Positions 46,039 through 53,478 of a DNA stretch of 64,000 nucleotides are shown here, piece after piece. The notes below the pieces were generated by a model that ran no database searches, was not told the origin of the DNA, and saw only the letters and a program-made list of their open reading frames with translations. The DNA is from Bradyrhizobium oligotrophicum S58 (lineage in GTDB: Bacteria; Pseudomonadota; Alphaproteobacteria; Rhizobiales; Xanthobacteraceae). The number at the start of each line of letters is the position of its first letter. Positions within the stretch are counted from its first letter, which is position 1. The stretch covers positions 2,976,001 to 3,040,000 of the forward strand of contig NC_020453.1 in assembly GCF_000344805.1 (NCBI RefSeq). Reading direction: 5' to 3'. A program made the position numbers and the translations under genes.

Positions 46039-47199
46039 TCAGGCCCGCGCGGCCCTGAGGCGGTTTGCCACCACGAAGCGGAAGGCGATGAACTGCAGCG
46101 CGAAGGCCGCGACCTTGGCGCCTCCTGCAACCACGGTGATGTAGAGCACCCACAGCTTGATGTCGCCGTTCATGGCCATGGCAACCGTGCCGAGGCCGAG
46201 GGTGAACATCAAAGCCGCCCAGGCGTAGCCGGCGGCCGTGACGTATTCCGGAATGGTCTCCGAGACGATCGGCGGCACGTAGCGCAGCATCCAGCCGCGC
46301 TTGAGCATGATCAGGCCGATGGCGAAATGGCCGATCGCGGGCTTGGCGAACATGAAGCGGGGATCGTTGGTCAGGAGCGTGACGCCGCCGAGCACGATGA
46401 CGAGTCCGACGCTGGCATAGGCCATGAAGCTGAGGTGCACGCCCTTGATGCGCGCCCAGATCACCTGCACCACGGCGACGCCGACCGCAGCTCCGGTGGC
46501 CAGCACGACATCGTCGGTCGCGATGTACAGAATGAAGAACACTGCGGCAGACAGGAAGTCGGCAGCCAGTTTAGCAAACACGTCTTTCACGCACGTCTCC
46601 TGGGGCAGTACCGGCCACGAATCCTGGCCGGACATTGCGGCGGCACTCTGTGCGGCCATGTCCTTGCTCTTACGATACTCAGGATACCAGCGCGTGAAAT
46701 AAAGTGCACTGTTGCGGGCGCCAAAAGCGATCGCGAGACCGGTCCAATAGGGCAGGCCGGGGACGTAGAGCGTCATCAGGTTGCCGACGATCATCAGCAG
46801 CGCCGACAGCGTCCAGGCACCGGTGATCACGTAATTGGCACGCAGGAAGCCCGGAATTGCCGCTGTTTCCGGCGGAACGTCCTCGATCGCATATTGCAGG
46901 GTGAAGGGCGCGCGCAGCAGCATCGAGCCGAGCGACAGCGCGAAAATGCCGCAGTCCACCGCGAGCCGCACCGCGGAGGCGCTCATGGTCGGGTCGACGA
47001 AGCTGAGGTAGCCGGCGACCATTGTGAACACGACGGCGGAGCCGAGTCCCAGAATCTTGATCGATCGGCCCTTGGCGATGTCGAGCGCGACCACCGCCAG
47101 GCACAGCGCAGCCGCCACCGTCAGGCTGAGCGTTGCCGAGACGACCATCATCAGCGCCGCATAGACGCCGTAGGGCGCAAGAATGAGGAAGATGGTCAT
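46039..47199 (-). CDS. Fusion membrane protein with a YciB/IspZ-like half
   Basis: 386 aa with about ten membrane helices and no signal peptide. The C-terminal half has the septation-protein-A pattern: ATDDVVLATGAAVGVAVVQV, GGVTLLTNDPRFMFAKPAIG (consensus NDPRF...KP) and IVSETIPEYVTAAGYAWA. The N-terminal 190 residues are a separate helical block (FLILAPYGVYAALMMVVSA, DIAKGRSIKILGLGSAVVF) that may be a divergent copy. The family is normally about 180 aa. Its promoter is a near-copy of the one in front of the carotenoid oxygenase gene, so both seem co-regulated by the TetR protein. Confidence 0.72.
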   Translation of the reverse strand: MTIFLILAPYGVYAALMMVVSATLSLTVAAALCLAVVALDIAKGRSIKILGLGSAVVFTMVAGYLSFVDPTMSASAVRLAVDCGIFALSLGSMLLRAPFTLQYAIEDVPPETAAIPGFLRANYVITGAWTLSALLMIVGNLMTLYVPGLPYWTGLAIAFGARNSALYFTRWYPEYRKSKDMAAQSAAAMSGQDSWPVLPQETCVKDVFAKLAADFLSAAVFFILYIATDDVVLATGAAVGVAVVQVIWARIKGVHLSFMAYASVGLVIVLGGVTLLTNDPRFMFAKPAIGHFAIGLIMLKRGWMLRYVPPIVSETIPEYVTAAGYAWAALMFTLGLGTVAMAMNGDIKLWVLYITVVAGGAKVAAFALQFIAFRFVVANRLRAARA

Positions 47200-47219
47200 C
47201 GATGGCTCCTCCCGAGCCG

Positions 47220-47290
47220 ATCTTTACGGTGGAAAGATGAGTACGGGGCGCGCGGCTCCCGGTCAAGTCAAATCTTGACAGTGTCAAAAT
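47220..47290 (-). promoter_or_regulatory. Promoter with two TetR-type operators (fusion gene)
   Basis: Reading leftwards: operator 1 at 47220-47238 (ATCTTTAC, GGT, GGAAAGAT), a sigma-70 promoter with -35 TTGACC (47261-47266 complement), 17-bp spacer and -10 TACTCA (47238-47243 complement), then operator 2 at 47272-47290 (ATCTTGAC, AGT, GTCAAAAT). The order, spacing and sequence repeat those in front of the carotenoid oxygenase at 48784-48860. Confidence 0.75.
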
Positions 47291-47354
47291 ATCGTGAGGA
47301 GGATGACTTATATCGTTGGATCAGATGCTTACGGATGAGATCGGCGGCGGCGCA

Positions 47355-48770
47355 CTAGGCCGCCTCGACCCAGTTGCCGTGAAAGCCGTCGGGAACGCGA
47401 TGGCCGAGGTGGACCAGCGCGACCGGACCGCTGCCCACATCGGTCGCGTTGAACACCGCGAGGTCATTGGTGTTGGAGTCGGCGCGCCAGACCACGGTCA
47501 GCAGCCAGCCATCGCCCTCGGCGGCCTCACAGCTGCGCGGCACGAACACCGGCTCCGAGAGGCTGTCGCCGTCTGGCAGCAGATAGGTCCCGCGGCGTGC
47601 GCCGGCGCCGTCGACATGGGCGAGGCCGGAGAGCGCGCCGAACAGCGGGCCGTCCGGATTGGCGCACGCGTACCAGCCGTGGCGGCTGGCGAGCCCGGCG
47701 CGGCGGTCGTCGATGCGCGGGAATTCGCCGGTGAGGTCGTCGAGGTAGGTTTGCGTGAAACGGTCGCTGCTGCCGGCGAGATCGAAGGTCCAGCGGCACA
47801 GCCGGGCGCGGGACTTGGTCGGGTCGGTCGGACGGCCGTCGGGATGCGGAAACAGCGGCGGCTCGTCGAACTGCATGACGTCGGCGATGATGCGGCTGCC
47901 GTCCTCCCACGCGTTCATGATGTGGAAGACGTAGCAGGCGTCACCGCGAAACCAGACGATGTCCTTGATGTCGCCGCTGCGCTTCATCACACCGACATGG
48001 GCGCCCTTGTCGGGCTCCCAGGCGTAAGGCGGCTTGCCGGACATCGCGCGCTCGATGCTGCCGGTGAGCGGCAGGATCGGAAACAGCACGTGGTTGGCCG
48101 TGACGATGAAGTCGTGCACCATGCTGGCATAGGGCGCTTCGAAGCGGTCGAAGCGCGCAAGCTTTCCACCCGCGTCGACCGTGCCGTAGGACAGCACCGG
48201 TGTCAGCGGGCCGGCGGCGTTGTAGCCGAAGAACAGCAGCTCGCCGGTCACCGGATCGGTCTTCGGATGCGCAGTGAAGGCGCCGCGCAGCCGGCCGCCG
48301 AAATCGTGATAGCCCGTTGTCGCCAGAGTGCCGGGCTCGATCTCGGTCGGCAGATGCGCCTCCTCGAGCGCGAGCAGCCGTCCGGCATGGGCGATGATGT
48401 TGGTGTTGGCGACGCCGCCGTCGGTGACATCAACAGGCGCATCGGGGAGCTTGCGGCCGAAGCCGCCGAACAGCGCGCGCCCGGCACGGCGCTCGGCCTC
48501 GAATTTCGGCGTCCGGATCCAGCGGTTGCGATAGGACGCGCGGCCGTTTTCGAGGTGGAAGGCGTGCAGCATGCCGTCGCCGACGAACCAGTGCGCGCCG
48601 GGTGCGTCGAATTGTGGATTGGGACCGTTGCGATAGAGCGTGCCGTTGAGCTCCCGCGGCAGTTCGCCGGTGATCTTCAGAAACGGCGCGTCGCATTCGA
48701 ACGGAATCGGCGCGAGATTGCTGCGCTCGCGCCGCGCTTGCGGGGCGGGGTCGCGCGATTGTCCATTCAT
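47355..48770 (-). CDS. Carotenoid cleavage oxygenase
   Basis: 471 aa, full length for the RPE65/CCD family. The four iron-binding His are visible in context: FTAHPKTDP, MVHDFIVTAN, YVFHIMNAWED and the C-terminal DGFHGNW. The N-terminal ELNGTLYRNGPNPQFD and HWFVGDGMLHAFHL segments are diagnostic. These enzymes split a conjugated double bond of carotenoids or stilbenes with O2. Bacterial members often act on lignostilbenes or apocarotenals. GGAGG precedes the ATG. It diverges from the TetR gene with paired operators. Confidence 0.92.
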   Translation of the reverse strand: MNGQSRDPAPQARRERSNLAPIPFECDAPFLKITGELPRELNGTLYRNGPNPQFDAPGAHWFVGDGMLHAFHLENGRASYRNRWIRTPKFEAERRAGRALFGGFGRKLPDAPVDVTDGGVANTNIIAHAGRLLALEEAHLPTEIEPGTLATTGYHDFGGRLRGAFTAHPKTDPVTGELLFFGYNAAGPLTPVLSYGTVDAGGKLARFDRFEAPYASMVHDFIVTANHVLFPILPLTGSIERAMSGKPPYAWEPDKGAHVGVMKRSGDIKDIVWFRGDACYVFHIMNAWEDGSRIIADVMQFDEPPLFPHPDGRPTDPTKSRARLCRWTFDLAGSSDRFTQTYLDDLTGEFPRIDDRRAGLASRHGWYACANPDGPLFGALSGLAHVDGAGARRGTYLLPDGDSLSEPVFVPRSCEAAEGDGWLLTVVWRADSNTNDLAVFNATDVGSGPVALVHLGHRVPDGFHGNWVEAA

Positions 48771-48783
48771 GGCCGTTCCTCCA

Positions 48784-48860
48784 CTTTATCTTTACGTTGT
48801 AAAGATAAAGCTAGCCTTGCGGGCCACGCCGGTCAAGACGAATCTTTACGCTGTCAAAAT
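48784..48860. promoter_or_regulatory. Divergent TetR/oxygenase promoter with two operators
   Basis: Operator 1 (48784-48810) is a perfect palindrome with 12-bp arms around GTT; its core is ATCTTTAC and GTAAAGAT. The leftward sigma-70 promoter is -35 TTGACC (48831-48836 complement), 17 bp, -10 TAGCTT (48808-48813 complement), so operator 1 covers the -10 and start point. Operator 2 (48842-48860: ATCTTTAC, GCT, GTCAAAAT) abuts the -35. For the rightward TetR gene a TATAAG -10 at 48867 lies just past operator 2. Confidence 0.8.
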
Positions 48861-48879
48861 TGCTTGTATAAGGAGGCTC

Positions 48880-49605
48880 ATGACCAGCAAGACGGAACAG
48901 GTTCGGGCGCGGCCCCGACGCATGGCAAGGCCAGCGACGCGACCGGGACGGCGACGCGCCGCCGGTGGCACAGCCGAGGCGGCGACGCCCTATCATCACG
49001 GCGCGCTGCGCGCCGCGCTGCTCGAGGCCGCCGAGCGCGTGCTGGAGCGCGACGGTCTCGCCGGGCTCACCCTGCGGGCGGTGGCGCGCGAGGCCGGCGT
49101 GTCGCACGCGGCGCCGACGCATCATTTCAAGGATCTCACCGGCCTCGTCAGCGAGCTCGCCGCGATCGGCTTCACCCGGTTCAATGTGGCGATGAAGGCG
49201 GCGGGCGAGCAGCCGGGCACGCTGATCGAGCGCGCGATGGCGCGGGCGCATGCCTATGTCGCCTATGCGCAGGCCAATCCCGGGATGTACGGGCTGATGT
49301 TCCGCACCGAGCGTCTCGATTATTCGCGGCCCTCGCTGCACGATGCGGCCGAGGCCTCCTTCGCCGGCCTTGCCGGATCGGTCGCTCCCGGCAGCGCGGG
49401 ACAGCCGGCGGGCGAGCCGCAATTGTCGCTGGATCAGGCGGCGGCGATCGCCCGCGCCTGGTCGCTGGTGCATGGCTACACGATGCTGCTGCTGGATGGC
49501 CGCCTCGCCGACATCCTGCGCCGCTCGCCGCCGGGCACCGACGCCGAATCGCTGCTGGAGGCGATGCTGCGCGCGACCGTGCCGAGGCTGCCGCCGGGTG
49601 CGTAG
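48880..49605 (+). CDS. TetR-family regulator with WHG domain
   Basis: 241 aa. After a basic 35-aa N-terminus, the HTH is clear (ALLEAAERVLERDGLAGLTL then REAGVSHAAPTHHFKDLTGL). The C-terminal half has the WHG signature region (ANPGMYGLMFRTERLDY, IARAWSLVHGYTMLLLDGR). WHG-TetR proteins bind hydrophobic ligands. AGGAGG lies only 3 nt before ATG, and ATG 48922 is an in-frame alternative. The protein is the obvious candidate to bind the palindromes at 48784-48860 and 47220-47290. Confidence 0.9.
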   Translation: MTSKTEQVRARPRRMARPATRPGRRRAAGGTAEAATPYHHGALRAALLEAAERVLERDGLAGLTLRAVAREAGVSHAAPTHHFKDLTGLVSELAAIGFTRFNVAMKAAGEQPGTLIERAMARAHAYVAYAQANPGMYGLMFRTERLDYSRPSLHDAAEASFAGLAGSVAPGSAGQPAGEPQLSLDQAAAIARAWSLVHGYTMLLLDGRLADILRRSPPGTDAESLLEAMLRATVPRLPPGA

Positions 49606-49757
49606 GAGGGCCGATGCGGACCATGATCGGAACGAAGAATCATGGCAGGGGGCTGCAAACTGGGGACGGTTCGCGCCGATGGCGCGAAACACCTGACAGC
49701 CTCGCGAATTTAATTTAGAACGACGGCCTTGCGACGTCCACTTATCAGCTTTCGGTC

Positions 49758-50399
49758 ATGTCTCCCATTCCCCCGACCAAACCCTACCGCATCGGCCGCT
49801 CCAAGACGGGGCTCGGCCTGTTCGCCACCAAGCCGATCAAGAAGGGGACCAAGATCGTCCGCTATTTCGGTCCGCTGCTGGATTCGAAGAAGGCGGAGGA
49901 CGACGCGATCGAGAACAAATATCTGTTCGAGCTCGACAAGCGCTGGACCATCGACGGTTCCGTCCGCGAGAACGTCGCCCGCTACATCAATCATTCCTGC
50001 AAGCCGAACGCCGAATCCGACGTCAAGCCGCGCAAGAAGAAGATCATCATCCGCGCCATCAAGAACATCGAGCCGGGCGAAGAGATCAACTACGATTACG
50101 GCACCGACTACTTCAAGGCCTACCTGAAGCCGATCGGCTGCAAGTGCGAGGCCTGCGAGAAGAAGCGGGTGAAGAAGAAGGCCGAAGCGCGCGCCGAGCG
50201 GGTGCAAGCGAAGGCAAAGGTAGAGCGCAAGGCCAAGAAGAAGGGCGAGAAGCCCGTCAAGGACAGCGCCAAGCCAAAGGCCAAGTCGGGCAAAGTCAGC
50301 GCGCGCGGCAAGGCCGAGAGCCGCCGGCCAGTGGCCAGCAAGCGGGTCAAGACCAAGTCCACCGCAAAGACGCTGACCAGCCGCGCCAAGGCGGCCTGA
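49758..50399 (+). CDS. SET-domain lysine methyltransferase with H1-like tail
   Basis: 213 aa. Residues 1-120 are a compact SET domain: GLGLFATKPIKKGTKIVRYF, VRENVARYINHSCKPNAESD (NHSC/PN), GEEINYDYGTDYF. A post-SET motif CKCEACEKKR follows (C-x-C-x2-C). Residues 135-213 are 35 percent or more Lys/Ala/Pro-like low complexity resembling histone H1 C-termini (KAKVERKAKKKGEKPVK, SKRVKTKSTAKTL). SET enzymes transfer methyl groups from SAM to protein lysine. The tail suggests DNA binding and a chromosome-linked or self substrate; this is inference. Confidence 0.85.
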   Translation: MSPIPPTKPYRIGRSKTGLGLFATKPIKKGTKIVRYFGPLLDSKKAEDDAIENKYLFELDKRWTIDGSVRENVARYINHSCKPNAESDVKPRKKKIIIRAIKNIEPGEEINYDYGTDYFKAYLKPIGCKCEACEKKRVKKKAEARAERVQAKAKVERKAKKKGEKPVKDSAKPKAKSGKVSARGKAESRRPVASKRVKTKSTAKTLTSRAKAA

Positions 50400-50425
50400 T
50401 TTCGTCAGCCCAAGTCCGAGGCCTC

Positions 50426-51043
50426 CTAAGGCCGTTTGGCGAAGGCCAGCGTCGTCCAGGTCACGCCCGCAGCCCGGTTCTCCGCGCCGAGGGACTCGCC
50501 ATGCCGGTTGAGCTCGAGCGCCAGCCCGAGCTGCCGCGCCGGCTCGACGATGCTCTCGGCATCGATCTCGAACATCCGGCGGCCCGGTGGTACCGGTCCG
50601 TGTCGCAACGCCATGATCAGCATGCCGCCGGGAGCGACCCGTGCAGCGATGTTGGGCAGCGCCCGCCGCCGTTGCCCGTCGTCGAGATGCATCAGGACGG
50701 CGGTCAGCATCACGAGATCGAACTGCTCCCCGCGAGCCGCCAGTGTGGCGAGCTCTGGAAGGCAGTCATCGACCCAGATGATCGCAGGCGAGGCATGCAG
50801 CTGTATGGCGCGGATGCGCAGCGCATCGGTCGGCTCGACGGCCACCACCTGATGTCCAAGGCCTGCAAACCACGCGGCGTCGCGCCCCGTGCCCGCTCCG
50901 ATGTCGAGCACCCGCGCGGGCGCTTTCGGCAGCAGATGAAGCACGGCCGCATGGGCCTGTTCCGACGGGATGCTTTCGTATCGCACGAACAGACTGTCGG
51001 CCTCGGCGGCGTAACCTTCCGTTCCGCTCACATGCGGCTGCAT
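50426..51043 (-). CDS. SAM-dependent methyltransferase, class I
   Basis: 205 aa. The SAM-binding motif I is VLDIGAGTGRDAAWFAGLG, followed by a motif II acidic residue in VVAVEPTDALR and motif IV-like DLVMLTAVLMHLDDG. Small, no extra domain, so substrate is open. AGGAG precedes the chosen ATG at 51043; a longer in-frame region upstream (to 51331) overlaps a palindromic stretch and lacks signals. Neighbour of the SET gene but on the opposite strand. Confidence 0.88.
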   Translation of the reverse strand: MQPHVSGTEGYAAEADSLFVRYESIPSEQAHAAVLHLLPKAPARVLDIGAGTGRDAAWFAGLGHQVVAVEPTDALRIRAIQLHASPAIIWVDDCLPELATLAARGEQFDLVMLTAVLMHLDDGQRRRALPNIAARVAPGGMLIMALRHGPVPPGRRMFEIDAESIVEPARQLGLALELNRHGESLGAENRAAGVTWTTLAFAKRP

Positions 51044-51167
51044 CGCTGCGATCTCCTGCGGCCTCCGATCATGCCGCAGATATCTTCGCCGCGCATGGGA
51101 AAAACCAGTGAGGCGCGAGCGCCGTGCCGCTCGATCGCAGCGGCCGGCGCTCATCACCCCAGCTGTG

Positions 51168-51566
51168 TCACGCCGTGACCGCCTCTGAACTCCGGCGCAA
51201 GCCCATGTATTGCAGCTCGGCAAATACGCCGGTCGCCACGGCCTGGGCCGCGACGAAGATCTCACCCAGCACGTTGGGGGCGATGAGGCCTGAGAACAGC
51301 AGTGCAATGCTGCCGACCGTCCAGGCCGCATTGCCGGCGATGACGAGCTGGATCAGCGGCTTTGGCGCGACCGCGCGCGAGGCGAGCCAGCCCACGAGCA
51401 TCGTATAGGCGACCAGGAACAGACCCGTCTCACGCAGCAGCGCCTCGGGCAGTTGCAGCAGCGGCGCAAGCGGGCTGGCGGCCGCGGTGAGCACGAGCGC
51501 TGCTACGCCGCTGAACAAGGCGTCGGCGAGCAGGGCACGGCGGAGCAGGGAGGACGAAGTGATCAT
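51168..51566 (-). CDS. Small four-helix membrane protein
   Basis: 132 aa with four predicted membrane helices (ALFSGVAALVLTAAASPL, GLFLVAYTMLVGWLASRAV, LIQLVIAGNAAWTVGSIALL, VLGEIFVAAQAVATGVFAEL). Family unrecognised. It follows the small gene at 51603 by about 36 bp on the same strand, both diverging from an XRE/MmyB regulator that may control them. Confidence 0.7.
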   Translation of the reverse strand: MITSSSLLRRALLADALFSGVAALVLTAAASPLAPLLQLPEALLRETGLFLVAYTMLVGWLASRAVAPKPLIQLVIAGNAAWTVGSIALLFSGLIAPNVLGEIFVAAQAVATGVFAELQYMGLRRSSEAVTA

Positions 51567-51602
51567 GACGGGTCTCCTTCGGTTGCGGGATAAGAGATCG
51601 GT

Positions 51603-51827
51603 TCAACGGAACCAGGCGAGGAGCTGACGGCGCAGGCGCATCGGGCGCAGCGAGCGTACCGCCCGCGTCTCGATCGCCTGGACCTGCGCGAAGACGACGC
51701 TGCCCGTGACGTGCAACAGCGGCTCCGGCAGGTTGAGCGAGCGCGCAACGATCCTTACGGCCAAGGCCGCGAGCCACTGGCCGGCTGCGACGAAGGGATG
51801 ATCGTTCTGATGGGGTTGCGTGCTCAT
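51603..51827 (-). CDS. Small hypothetical protein
   Basis: 74 aa, unrecognised. It has an amphipathic central helix (PFVAAGQWLAALAVRIVAR) and a basic C-terminus (SLRPMRLRRQLLAWFR). No signal peptide. AGGAGG lies 5 nt before ATG 51827, better than the upstream GTG in frame. Probably in a two-gene unit with the membrane protein downstream. Confidence 0.6.
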   Translation of the reverse strand: MSTQPHQNDHPFVAAGQWLAALAVRIVARSLNLPEPLLHVTGSVVFAQVQAIETRAVRSLRPMRLRRQLLAWFR

Positions 51828-51926
51828 CGTCACCTCCTATGCGACGACCATGCGCGGGATCGGGAGGCAATTCGATTACCTCACACGTCATGGAGGCGCT
51901 GACGTCCGCGTGATAGGTTTTCGGTC

Positions 51927-52745
51927 ATGATGATCCAGCTCGCTTCGGCGCGTGCCGACCGCGTCAAACCCGTTCATGTCGGCGAACATCTGCGGCAGTG
52001 GCGGCAGCGCCGGCATCTTTCCCAGCTCGATCTGGCGCTCGATGCCGAGATCTCGGCGCGCCATCTGAGTTTCGTGGAGACCGGACGGGCCGCGCCGTCC
52101 CGCGACATGGTCCTCAAACTGGCGGAGCGATTGGACGTGCCATTGCGTGAACGCAACGTGCTGCTGGTCGCCGCCGGCTATGCGCCGGCGTTCCAGCAGC
52201 GCCCGCTGGATGATCCGGCGCTGAAGCCCGCCCGCGAGGCGATGAACCTGGTGCTCAAGGCACATGAGCCCAACCCCGCGCTCGCCGTCGACCGGCACTG
52301 GAACCTGGTCGCAGCGAACCGGATGATTGCGCCGCTGCTGGCAGGCGTGCCGGAGCGGCTGCTCGCGCCGCCGCTCAACGTGCTCAGGGTGGCGCTTCAT
52401 CCCGAGGGACTGGCAGCGCAGACCGTCAACCTCGCCGAATGGAGTGGACATCTGCTGGAGCGGCTGCACCGGCAGTGCGAAGCGACCGCCGATGCCGAAT
52501 TGCTGAGGCTCTATGAGGAGCTGAAATCCTATCCGTTCCCGGCGCGCTCAGTGCCGCTCGCGGCCGACAGCGTCGCGATCCCGCTGCGGCTGCGGGTCGG
52601 CGGGGACGTGCTGAGTTTTTTCTCGACCACCATGGTGTTCGGAACGCCGGTCGACATCACCTTGTCGGAGCTGGCGCTGGAGACGTTCTTTCCCGCGGAC
52701 GAGCTCACGGCCACCAGGCTGAAGGAGATGGTTACCTCGCTGTGA
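51927..52745 (+). CDS. XRE/MmyB-type transcription regulator
   Basis: 272 aa. The HTH is LRQWRQRRHLSQLDLALDAE followed by ISARHLSFVETGRAAPSRDM. The C-terminal 150 residues form the MmyB-like ligand-binding domain (ALAVDRHWNLVAANRMIAPL, PLNVLRVALHPEGLAAQTVN). MmyB-type regulators bind fatty acids or similar ligands in some actinobacteria. Divergent from the two-gene membrane protein unit at 51168-51827, which is its probable target. Confidence 0.88.
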   Translation: MMIQLASARADRVKPVHVGEHLRQWRQRRHLSQLDLALDAEISARHLSFVETGRAAPSRDMVLKLAERLDVPLRERNVLLVAAGYAPAFQQRPLDDPALKPAREAMNLVLKAHEPNPALAVDRHWNLVAANRMIAPLLAGVPERLLAPPLNVLRVALHPEGLAAQTVNLAEWSGHLLERLHRQCEATADAELLRLYEELKSYPFPARSVPLAADSVAIPLRLRVGGDVLSFFSTTMVFGTPVDITLSELALETFFPADELTATRLKEMVTSL

Positions 52746-52812
52746 CCCGGCTTGTGCTGGCCGTCGACGGGTTTATCTTGGGCGGATCCAACGCGAACCT
52801 GGAGCGACGCGC

Positions 52813-53478
52813 ATGAGCACGTTGAAGCCGCTGACCATCGATGTCGTCTCCGACGTCGTCTGTCCCTGGTGCTACATCGGCAAGCGGCGCATCGAGGAGG
52901 CGCTGAAGCTCGCGCCGGACGTGCCGGTCGAGATCCACTTCCGGCCGTTCTTTCTCAATCCCTGGGTGCCGCGCGAGGGCATCAGCCGTGACGAGTATCT
53001 GACCACCAAGTTCGGATCGGTCGAAGCCTACAAGGGCATCGCGGGCCGCGTGGTCGCGGCCGCGGAGCAGGAGGGTCTCAGCTATCATCCGGAGCGCGTC
53101 GCGCGCCAGCCCAACACCACCGATTGTCACCGTCTGATCCATTGGGCCGGCGCGATCGGCAAGGCGCCCGAGATGAAGCAACGGCTGATGGAATTGTATT
53201 TCCGCGATGGCGGCGATCTCACCGACGTCGATGTGCTGGTCCAGGCCGCGGCGGATTGCGGCCTCGATGCCGGCGTCGTCCGCAAGATGCTTGCGAGCGA
53301 CGACGATGTGGCGCTGATCTCCGCCCAGGCGCAGGAGGCGGCCGAGAAAGGCATCTCCGGCGTGCCGACCTACGTGTTCGCGCAGAAATACGCGGTGTCA
53401 GGCGCGCAGGATCCGCAGATGCTGGCGCGGGCCATTCGCCAGGTGTCGGCCGAGGTCAACGCCGAGGCTGCGGAGTAG
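52813..53478 (+). CDS. FrnE/DsbA-like oxidoreductase
   Basis: 221 aa thioredoxin-fold protein without a signal peptide. The redox motif is DVVCPWCYIGKRRIEEAL (CPWC), and the cis-Pro region is GISGVPTYVFAQKY. The GST-kappa-like helical insertion is present. FrnE-type proteins are cytoplasmic disulfide oxidoreductases implicated in stress tolerance. GGAGC precedes ATG. Its 3' end overlaps the convergent GNAT gene by 23 bp. Confidence 0.9.
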   Translation: MSTLKPLTIDVVSDVVCPWCYIGKRRIEEALKLAPDVPVEIHFRPFFLNPWVPREGISRDEYLTTKFGSVEAYKGIAGRVVAAAEQEGLSYHPERVARQPNTTDCHRLIHWAGAIGKAPEMKQRLMELYFRDGGDLTDVDVLVQAAADCGLDAGVVRKMLASDDDVALISAQAQEAAEKGISGVPTYVFAQKYAVSGAQDPQMLARAIRQVSAEVNAEAAE

